Below the pieces are notes generated by a model. That model did no database searches and was not told where the DNA came from. It saw only the letters and a program-made list of their open reading frames with translations. 27,224 bases of DNA, from positions 1-27,224 of the forward strand of contig JAICTU010000047.1 in assembly GCA_025936205.1 (NCBI GenBank), given 5' to 3'. The DNA comes from Polyangiaceae bacterium. GTDB lineage: Bacteria; Myxococcota; Polyangia; Polyangiales; Polyangiaceae. Shown piece after piece: positions 7,624-13,244 of the stretch. The first letter of the stretch is position 1. Every line of letters begins with the position of its first letter. A program made the translations under genes and the position numbers.

Positions 7624-8150
7624 CGCTCGCTCCGCATGGTTGCCTGCACCACGATGCTCACCTCTCGTCCCTCCACCGAGCAATCCACGTCGAGGCCCGC
7701 CTCGGCGCGGATGCGCGCTAGCCCCAGTCCCGACATGCCCATCACGGGCGCCGTGGATCGGATCAATCGGTCGTAGTACGCCACGGGATCCGGCGCCGCG
7801 CGCAGCTCGGTCACACGCCGCGTCACCTCCTCGAGCTGCTCGGGGGCTGCGGTGTTGCGAGTCGTGATGCGCACGATCGACTCCTTGTCGCCACGCTCCA
7901 GCTCGAACTCCAGCCCGACCTCCGGCGTGCTGCCGTACTTGAGCACGTTCTCGATCAACTCATGGGCGGCCATGTGCAGTCGAGAGGTCGTCTCGAGGTC
8001 CCCGATGGTCATCTGACAGAAGTCGATGAGCCAGTTGGCGATTTTTCCCGCCAAGCTGTGGGATCGCTCGAGCGAGAAAGAAACCGCGGTACGGGCAGCT
8101 GCGATTTGTGACACTCTGCGCCTTAGAAACGACCCAGCGTCACGGGACAT
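7620..8150 (-). CDS. GHKL-type ATP-binding protein (RsbW/SiaB-like switch kinase)
   Basis: A 176-residue protein with a Bergerat ATP fold. The N-box is HELIENVLKYG (about residues 64-74), and a G-box, MGMSGLGLARIRAEAG, lies near residue 145. It lacks a dimerisation histidine, as in anti-sigma kinases and SiaB-type (DUF6272-like) proteins. By family it would phosphorylate the STAS-like partner encoded directly downstream with an ATGA overlap. The ATG at 8150 has no clear ribosome-binding site; the in-frame GTG at 8114 is an alternative. The gene is divergent from the lactonase gene, with 77 bases between them. Confidence 0.75.
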   Translation of the reverse strand: MSRDAGSFLRRRVSQIAAARTAVSFSLERSHSLAGKIANWLIDFCQMTIGDLETTSRLHMAAHELIENVLKYGSTPEVGLEFELERGDKESIVRITTRNTAAPEQLEEVTRRVTELRAAPDPVAYYDRLIRSTAPVMGMSGLGLARIRAEAGLDVDCSVEGREVSIVVQATMRSER

Positions 8151-8227
8151 TTAGGGGATTGCGGGAATCATCACGATTGTCGGCTGGCGAGCCCCTTCGC
8201 AGGCGGGGAGAAGTCAGCAGAACAGCT

Positions 8228-9091
8228 ATGCGCATCGACTCGCACCAACACTTCTGGGATCCGGCGCGCAGGGACTACGGCTGGCTCGAGGCGCTGGAGG
8301 GCGAGGCCGCTCGGCGCCTCCGGAGGCCGATTTTCCCTGCGGAGCTCGCCCCGCAGCTGGCGCAAGGGCGGATCGACAGCACCGTTTTGGTGCAGGCCGC
8401 CCCCACTGAAGCAGAAGGCGAGCTTCTGCTCGCGCTGGCCGACCAGCACGACTTCATCGCAGGTGTGGTTGTGTGGTTGGATATGGAAGCGGCGGACTTC
8501 GAGCAGCGGCTGGCACGGCTGCAACAGCGCCCGCGCTTCGTGGGTGTCCGCCCGATGATCCACGACCTGCCGGATCCCGAGTGGATGTTGCGTCCCAGCG
8601 TGCGGCGCGCGTTCGCGGTGCTCCAGGCGCGCGAGGTCTGCTTCGACTTTCTGGTGCGGCCCGCTCACTTGCCGCCGATGCTGCGCATGCTCGACGAGTT
8701 TCCGAAGCTGTGCGCCGTGCTCGATCACATCGGCAAGCCCGATATCCGCGCCCGGCAGCTCGAGCCCTGGAGAGCGCTGCTGAAGGCCGTCAGCGCCCAT
8801 CCCAACGTCTTCTGCAAGCTCTCGGGCATGATCACCGAGGCCGACCACGAGAGCTGGCAGCCCGCCGATCTTCAGCCTTACGTGCGGCACGCGGTCGAAT
8901 GTTTCACGCCGGCGCGTTGCATGTACGGCAGCGACTGGCCGGTGTGCACGCTCGCAGGCAGCTACGCCCAGGTGCTGGGCGCGCTGGAGCACGCCCTGGA
9001 GCCGCTGAATCTCGACGCGCCGGCATGCGCGCGCATTTTCGGCGGGACCGCCGCCGAGTTCTATCGCCTGGCCCCGCGATTTTGCCACTGA
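8228..9091 (+). CDS. Amidohydrolase 2 family lactonase (L-fuconolactonase-like, COG3618)
   Basis: A 287-residue metal-dependent hydrolase. It begins MRIDSHQHFWDPARRDYGWL, the hallmark HxH metal site and first strand of L-fucono-1,5-lactonase-like enzymes. It ends with MYGSDWPVC, whose Asp is the C-terminal metal or catalytic residue; DHIGKPDI lies between. These enzymes open sugar lactones after the dehydrogenase step of non-phosphorylative sugar catabolism. The ATG at 8228 is chosen because it directly precedes the motif; the frame is open further upstream without homology. The gene lies 41 bases before an FAH-family hydrolase that would act later in the same kind of pathway. The actual sugar (L-fucose, L-galactose, L-rhamnose) is not determined by the sequence. 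Confidence 0.87.
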   Translation: MRIDSHQHFWDPARRDYGWLEALEGEAARRLRRPIFPAELAPQLAQGRIDSTVLVQAAPTEAEGELLLALADQHDFIAGVVVWLDMEAADFEQRLARLQQRPRFVGVRPMIHDLPDPEWMLRPSVRRAFAVLQAREVCFDFLVRPAHLPPMLRMLDEFPKLCAVLDHIGKPDIRARQLEPWRALLKAVSAHPNVFCKLSGMITEADHESWQPADLQPYVRHAVECFTPARCMYGSDWPVCTLAGSYAQVLGALEHALEPLNLDAPACARIFGGTAAEFYRLAPRFCH

Positions 9092-9132
9092 AACCCTTTA
9101 GCCGCTCGAGCCTTCCACGATAGGAACGGGGC

Positions 9133-9987
9133 ATGAAACTGATTCGCTTTGGAGAGCCGGGCAGCGAACGGCCCGGTCTGCTGACTGCCGACGGTGCGCG
9201 AGTGGATGCCGCGAGCTTCGCTGAAGACTACGGTGAGGCGTTCTTCGCCGCTGACGGGCTGAAGCGCCTGCAGCGCTGGGCAGACCAGCACGCGGGCTCG
9301 GCCCCGCGCGTGCCCGAGAGCGTGCGCTGGGCAGCACCGATCCAGCGCCCCAGCAAGATCGTGTGCATCGGGCTCAACTATCGCGGCCACGCGAAGGAGA
9401 CGGGCGCGCCGATCCCCGCCGAGCCGATCCTGTTCTTCAAGTCGACGAGCGCCTTCGTGGGGCCCCATGACGACCTGGTCCTGCCGCGCGGCTCGGAGAA
9501 GACGGACTGGGAGGTGGAGCTGGCCATCGTGATCGGGCAACGCGCGCGCTACGTGAGCGAGGCAGACGCCCTGCAGCACGTGGCCGGTTACGCCCTGCAC
9601 AACGACTACAGCGAGCGAGCGTTCCAGCTCGAGCGCGGTGGGCAGTGGGTCAAGGGCAAGAGCGCCGACACCTTTGCGCCCTTCGGCCCGTTCCTGGCCA
9701 CGCGCGACGAGATCGCCGATCCGCAGAGTTTGCCGCTCTGGCTGGAGGTCAATGGTTCACGAGTGCAACAGGGCAACACGAACGACATGATCTTCGGTGT
9801 GGCGTTTTTGGTGAGCTACGTCTCGCAGTTCATGACCTTGCTGCCGGGCGACGTGATCAGCACGGGCACCCCTGCAGGCGTGGGGCTCGGCCTCCAGCCG
9901 CCACGCTTCCTGCGCGCGGGCGATGTGGTCGAGCTCGGCATCGAAGGGCTGGGGCGCTCGCGTCAGAACGTGCTGCCCCCGCGCTGA
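9133..9987 (+). CDS. Fumarylacetoacetate hydrolase-family enzyme (2,4-diketo-3-deoxy-sugar-acid hydrolase-like)
   Basis: A 284-residue FAH-superfamily protein. The metal site is spread over KTDWEVELAIVIG (Glu pair) and the downstream Asp in NDYSERAFQ. GQWVKGKSADTFAPFGP and LLPGDVISTGTPAGVG are classic FAH blocks. The length and the N-terminal MKLIRFG form fit the ureidoglycolate lyase/2,4-diketo-3-deoxy-L-fuconate hydrolase branch. Next to a fuconolactonase-like gene the second assignment is favoured, with cleavage of a diketo sugar acid to pyruvate and lactate as the inferred role. The ATG at 9133 has GGAAC/GGGG purines before it. A terminator hairpin follows the stop codon, so the lactonase and this gene probably form a two-gene transcription unit. 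Confidence 0.87.
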   Translation: MKLIRFGEPGSERPGLLTADGARVDAASFAEDYGEAFFAADGLKRLQRWADQHAGSAPRVPESVRWAAPIQRPSKIVCIGLNYRGHAKETGAPIPAEPILFFKSTSAFVGPHDDLVLPRGSEKTDWEVELAIVIGQRARYVSEADALQHVAGYALHNDYSERAFQLERGGQWVKGKSADTFAPFGPFLATRDEIADPQSLPLWLEVNGSRVQQGNTNDMIFGVAFLVSYVSQFMTLLPGDVISTGTPAGVGLGLQPPRFLRAGDVVELGIEGLGRSRQNVLPPR

Positions 9988-9995
9988 GCGCGGCG

Positions 9996-10020
9996 CGGCA
10001 GCGTCTTTTCGCTGTCGTTT
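9996..10020 (+). terminator. Rho-independent terminator after the FAH-family gene
   Basis: CGGCAGCG (9996-10003), loop TCTTTT and CGCUGUCG (10010-10017) form an 8-bp stem with one G-U pair, followed by TTT. It starts 8 bases after the stop codon. The U-tract is short, so efficiency is uncertain. Confidence 0.5.
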
Positions 10021-10202
10021 CCGCACGTGAGAGCACGACCACTCCCGCGGCGCCAGGCAGCGCATCTCCGTCGAGCGGCGCTTTTCACCCACCTGCCCGC
10101 GGTCCGAAAATCCTCGACATCGCTCGATGAATCACGTTCTCCATTGGGCCGGGGTTTGCAGGCCCCAACGGGATGCGTAACAATTGGTAGGTGAGTCGAC
10201 TG

Positions 10203-10231
10203 TTGACAGCGACCGCAAATCCCGGTCGCTA
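10203..10231 (+). promoter_or_regulatory. Promoter-like element with operator-like palindrome in the spacer
   Basis: TTGACA (10203-10208) is a perfect -35 hexamer. The perfect inverted repeat AGCGACCG-N7-CGGTCGCT (10208-10230) occupies the space where a spacer and a weak -10 (around TCGCTA, 10226-10231) would lie, 34 bases before the downstream ATG. The arrangement suits a repressor-controlled promoter. The rest of the 277-base gap (9988-10264) holds the terminator and an imperfect GC-rich hairpin near 10145-10168, and nothing else recognisable. Confidence 0.4.
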
Positions 10232-10264
10232 CTTGCCCCGCCTGCGTTGGGAGGCCACCGGCTG

Positions 10265-10894
10265 ATGGCGCCGAGCGAGCGTCCCCGAAGCACCATCTCC
10301 TCCACGGTCGACGTGGACGGTTTCTTCCGGGAGCTGGTCGGTCAAGCAATCAGCCAGAGCGGCTTCGAGCCCAGCTCGGCCGGAGCCAGCTACGTTGTCT
10401 CGCTGCTCGCGGACTCGGCCAAGCCCAACGCCAGCCCGCTGAATGTGATGGGTGACGAGAGCAGCTTCACGCTCCTGCTCGCCAAGGCGCTGGAGAGCCA
10501 CGGCGCGGCTCGTTTCGAGAAGCTGCGCCTGCTGGGCGACGGCGTGCTGTACGTGAGCGGGTTCTTCAGCGAGCACCTCGAGCGGCGCGGCCTCGCTCCC
10601 TACTATGTGCGCGGCCTGGGCGCGACGGCCTATGGCAGCGCGGCGTCCATGCTGCGCGGCGTGGGCGCGAGCAGCACGGGCCCGGACGTGTTCTCGGAGC
10701 TATCCCACAACTTCGAGCGCTTCGTGCAGCTCATCAACGTGGTGTCCGCAGAGCTCTCGGCGCGCGCCGTGCGCGACGATGTCTCATTGCTCGAGATGTA
10801 CGAGCGTTGGCTCAAGGTGCAGTCCGACCATCTCGCGGAGCTCTTGATCGCACAGGGCGTGTTGCCTCAGCGCAAGACGCCCGGGCTGCACTGA
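10265..10894 (+). CDS. Conserved hypothetical protein of myxobacterial type
   Basis: From the ATG at 10265 the protein has 209 residues. It is soluble, without signal peptide or membrane segment. Ordered regions include DGFFRELVGQAISQ near the start, ASYVVSLLADSAKP, FEKLRLLGDGVLYVSGFFSEHL and PYYVRGLGATAYGSAASML, then a helical C-terminal part, YERWLKVQSDHLAELLIAQG. This looks like a globular alpha-helical domain. From memory similar uncharacterised proteins occur in myxobacterial genomes, but I cannot name a family or function. A GGGAGG lies 13 bases upstream. The frame is open back to a TTG at 10184, but that would cover the promoter-like palindrome. Its 3' end overlaps the convergent lipoprotein gene by 83 bases. 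Confidence 0.8.
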   Translation: MAPSERPRSTISSTVDVDGFFRELVGQAISQSGFEPSSAGASYVVSLLADSAKPNASPLNVMGDESSFTLLLAKALESHGAARFEKLRLLGDGVLYVSGFFSEHLERRGLAPYYVRGLGATAYGSAASMLRGVGASSTGPDVFSELSHNFERFVQLINVVSAELSARAVRDDVSLLEMYERWLKVQSDHLAELLIAQGVLPQRKTPGLH

Positions 10895-11381
10895 AGCTAC
10901 CGAGCGGAGCGGCTGCACAGCCCCCACCGACATTCGGCGCCGTACATGATTCGAGGCCCTGCACTTCGACGATGATCTCGTCTTCCGGCGCGTGCACCTC
11001 GTTGATCGTCTCGCTCAGGAGATCACCGATCGTGTACTCCCCTGGATGCTGCCGGATATCGACCGTCACGTAGTAATGCTCCGAGCCCGATTCTTGGTGC
11101 CGTGGACCGCCCAGGCCGAACTCGAACGGCAGCTCTGGAGCGGGTGAAAAGACCTGCTCATCGAGCAACGTGGAGGGCCCATCGCCACCCAACCGCGGGT
11201 TCGAGTAAAGAGCGACGCGTGCCGCGGAGCTCGGTCCAAAGACGACGGGGCCATCGTAGCTCATCGCCGGCGTGATGCGCACGACGCGCCCGTGCACGGA
11301 GACGTCGTTACAGGCGCTGCCCAGCGCAACCAGTGCTGCCAATGCAATGGCCTTGGCGCTCCAACCGTGACGGTTCTGCAT
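10812..11381 (-). CDS. YbaY-like lipoprotein
   Basis: A 189-residue protein. The first 23 residues form a signal peptide (basic start MQNRHGWSAK, hydrophobic core, LGSA before Cys24) of lipoprotein type, so it is probably membrane-anchored in the periplasm or exported. The body, RVALYSNPRLGG then TLLDEQVFSPAPELPFEFGLG and HYYVTVDIRQHPGE, follows the beta-sandwich pattern of YbaY-type lipoproteins (variable substituent strand, PF-F, then a Y-V-I-R strand). The function of that family is poorly known. The last 45 or so residues are Cys/Arg/Ala-rich, lie antisense to the convergent gene over 83 bases, and may be less constrained. It is the last of three lipoprotein genes in the same direction. 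Confidence 0.72.
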   Translation of the reverse strand: MQNRHGWSAKAIALAALVALGSACNDVSVHGRVVRITPAMSYDGPVVFGPSSAARVALYSNPRLGGDGPSTLLDEQVFSPAPELPFEFGLGGPRHQESGSEHYYVTVDIRQHPGEYTIGDLLSETINEVHAPEDEIIVEVQGLESCTAPNVGGGCAAAPLGSFSAARASCAEATRPVRSRAPRDGRTAP

Positions 11382-11539
11382 GCAGCCAGCACTAGCAACC
11401 CGTGTGCCCGAGGCGCCTCACGCGCAGGAGCCCGCTTCTAGCCCGGAGCGCTGGCACTTCTGGATTCGCATGCTCGCAAGCCGTCGGCACACGCTGGCAC
11501 AGCCCACAGTGTCGCCCGGATCAGGCCGTCTGTGCCACC

Positions 11540-11555
11540 GTACGCCGCGGCGTAC
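11540..11555. repeat. Perfect 16-bp palindrome between lipoprotein genes
   Basis: GTACGCCGCGGCGTAC is a perfect palindrome without spacer. It starts 12 bases downstream of the stop of the preceding lipoprotein gene (read on the minus strand) and about 160 bases upstream of the next. It could be a protein-binding site or a small hairpin. No U-tract follows, so it is not called a terminator. Confidence 0.5.
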
Positions 11556-11567
11556 CCATTCGCGACG

Positions 11568-12296
11568 TTATGGCGTAGCGAACAAGCCGACGGGATAGCG
11601 CAGCGCCTGCGCGCCGCGAGTGACGTCGAGGAACAGCACGTCTTCGGCTCCGGGCGACGTGAGGCTCACTTCGAGCGTGCCTGCAGCGCCCGCGGGGATA
11701 TCGAGCGGCAACGGCGTATCGAGCGTGAAGCGCCCGCCGCTGCGGAAGCGCGGAGTGGCCAGGGTCACGGCTGCGTCGCAGGAGTTTTCGATGCGCAGGC
11801 GCGCGCTGCCGCTCGCGGGTAGGTCGAGGTCGTAGCCGGGGCTCAGCGCCAGGCAATCGAAGCGCGGGCTCGGCGTGAGCCGATCTCCACCCGTGGAGGT
11901 ATAGAGAAAGTCCGCAGGTGCCGAGCGCATCCCACCGAGCAGCGCCTGGAGGCGCAGCTCATCGCCGTTGCTCGCGAGCACCGAGCTGCTGAAGGAGCCG
12001 TCCGCCGCGACCGTGGCGGAGACGATCGGCACGTCTCGATCGAGGTTGATCGTACGCAGCGTGGCGCCGGGCGTCACCGCGCCGGGCTGGCCCGCGATGG
12101 GAACCTGGTGCGGCTCGCTGAGCGCGATGACACCGACGGGTGCGGGACCGATCCGGCCGCCGTCGATCGACGGCGGCTCCGGCATCGGCGTCGCCCCACA
12201 GCCCAGCGCCCCGGCCGTACTCCCTAGCGCGAGCAGCACAGCTCCGAGGCGAAAGCCACGAAGCCAGCATGCTGTAGCGAGAGGCGGCAGGCGCAT
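11568..12296 (-). CDS. Lipoprotein with Ig/ASH-like C-terminal domain, function unknown
   Basis: From the ATG at 12296 (a GTG codon directly before it is an alternative) the protein has 242 residues. A long signal peptide with the core LGAVLLALGSTAGALG ends before Cys33, a lipoprotein processing site. A short Pro-rich linker follows, then a beta-rich segment (about 50-120, VTPGATLRTINLDRDVPIVS and a DGSF turn) like repeated Ig-type modules that carry formatted attribute values. The C-terminal part (about 165-242, RLRIENSCDAAVTLATPRF, IPAGAAGTLEVSLTSPG) has the strand pattern of ASH/choice-of-anchor domains. There are no catalytic motifs. It lies 46 bases downstream of the Cys-rich repeat lipoprotein gene and is probably cotranscribed with it. 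Confidence 0.72.
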   Translation of the reverse strand: MRLPPLATACWLRGFRLGAVLLALGSTAGALGCGATPMPEPPSIDGGRIGPAPVGVIALSEPHQVPIAGQPGAVTPGATLRTINLDRDVPIVSATVAADGSFSSSVLASNGDELRLQALLGGMRSAPADFLYTSTGGDRLTPSPRFDCLALSPGYDLDLPASGSARLRIENSCDAAVTLATPRFRSGGRFTLDTPLPLDIPAGAAGTLEVSLTSPGAEDVLFLDVTRGAQALRYPVGLFATP

Positions 12297-12342
12297 CACG
12301 GGTCAGGTCTTCTGGGGCGCTCGATCTTAGCTCGCGCGGAGC

Positions 12343-13086
12343 TCAGTGCCCGCCCGAACCGCAGTCGGGGTCCTGCGCTTTGCAGGGGTCGTCCGCCGGC
12401 CGCGAGCACACGCCGTCCGATTGCTCGATGAACAGCGCGCAGACGACAGGCTTCTCTGGTTCTCCGGGATCGCAGCCCGGAGCGCCATCACCCGTGCAGT
12501 CGGGGTCCTGGGCCTTGCAGGGGTCGTCCGCCGGCCGCGAGCACACGCCGTCCGACTGCTCGATGAACAGCGCGCACACCGTGCCGCCGCCGGCGTTGCC
12601 ACCAGCGATGCAATCCGGATCCTGACCCTTGCAGGGGTCATCCTTGGGCCGCGAACAGACACCGTCGGAGACCTCGATGAACGCCGCGCACACGACCGGC
12701 TCGTTCGGGTCCGTCGGCGCCGAGGGCGCCGTGCAGTCGGGGTCCTGGGAGCGGCAGGGGTCGTCCGCGGGCCGGCTGCAGACGCCATTCGACACCTCCA
12801 GAATCAAAGTGCACGCAACGGGCTCCTCTGCGGATTCGCAGTCGGCGTCACGATCCTTGCAGAAGGTGTCGCACTCCCCGTCCGAGTACCAGCCGTGCTC
12901 GGCGCAGGGATCGCCGTGGCGCTCACCGGCGCTCAGCGCCTGCGCAGCCTGAGCCTTCAGCTCGGCGGTCGAGTCGCTCTCGCGATCGCCGGAACAGCTG
13001 GTGGCGGCGAGCAACAGGCCACACGAGAGCAGCCACGGGCTGCGCAGTGAGCGCACGCAGGTCAGAAGGGAAGTTCGCTTCGGCAC
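12343..13086 (-). CDS. Cys-rich tandem-repeat lipoprotein
   Basis: The GTG at 13086 is chosen because AGGAG lies seven bases before it; an ATG at 13113 is open but lacks such a site. The 247-residue product has a basic N-terminus, a hydrophobic core (WLLSCGLLLAATS) and Cys31 as probable lipid anchor. After a short Ala/Glu-rich linker comes a divergent module, HGWYSDGECDTFCKDRDADC. Four repeats follow with the exact spacing C-x10-C-x7-C-x6-C, best conserved as DGVCSRPADDPC and QDPDC. Glycine/proline linkers of variable length join them. Paired cysteines and clustered Asp suggest disulphide-stabilised, perhaps calcium-binding, extracellular modules. No known family is recognised. It is divergent from the large kinase-sigma54 regulator. 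Confidence 0.8.
   Translation of the reverse strand: MPKRTSLLTCVRSLRSPWLLSCGLLLAATSCSGDRESDSTAELKAQAAQALSAGERHGDPCAEHGWYSDGECDTFCKDRDADCESAEEPVACTLILEVSNGVCSRPADDPCRSQDPDCTAPSAPTDPNEPVVCAAFIEVSDGVCSRPKDDPCKGQDPDCIAGGNAGGGTVCALFIEQSDGVCSRPADDPCKAQDPDCTGDGAPGCDPGEPEKPVVCALFIEQSDGVCSRPADDPCKAQDPDCGSGGH
12358..12815 (-). repeat. Four tandem copies of an approximately 85-base Cys-rich coding unit
   Basis: Units lie at about 12358-12441, 12496-12579, 12610-12693 and 12730-12813, separated by linkers of 30 to 54 bases. The two copies nearest the 3' end of the gene are almost identical in DNA (the runs from ggggtcctg through tgctcgatgaacagcgcgca), while the two others have diverged. This indicates a recent duplication or gene conversion among units. 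Confidence 0.75.
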
Positions 13087-13189
13087 GGGGGTTCTCCTGG
13101 AAAGAGGGCACATCCTGGAGCGCTCTGGTGCAAGCCCAATGCCGAGCCCCTGTTTTCAATCATATCCGGCATTTATCGCTGCGCTCGGT

Positions 13190-13207
13190 TGTTCCAAACT
13201 GTTCCAA
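13190..13207. promoter_or_regulatory. Direct repeat in the divergent promoter region
   Basis: TGTTCCAA occurs twice with a 10-base period (13190-13197 and 13200-13207), one helical turn apart. It lies between the lipoprotein gene and the kinase-sigma54 regulator and starts 55 bases before the regulator's GTG. A site for a dimeric regulator on one face of the helix is possible. The rest of the 158-base gap includes a TATGAT hexamer on the minus strand but no clear -35 partner. Confidence 0.3.
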
Positions 13208-13244
13208 TTCGTCCCGAACTCCTGTCAATGGTACAGTCTGGTTT

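Noticed and set aside
10141..10170. GC-rich hairpin as a second terminator before the hypothetical gene
   Set aside because: Pairing is imperfect with a bulge, and there is no U-tract; a better terminator lies at 9996-10020.
12358..12815. Possible CRISPR-like array because of regularly spaced repeats
   Set aside because: The repeats are coding, in frame, about 85 bases long and encode conserved cysteines; spacing is irregular and no cas genes are present.
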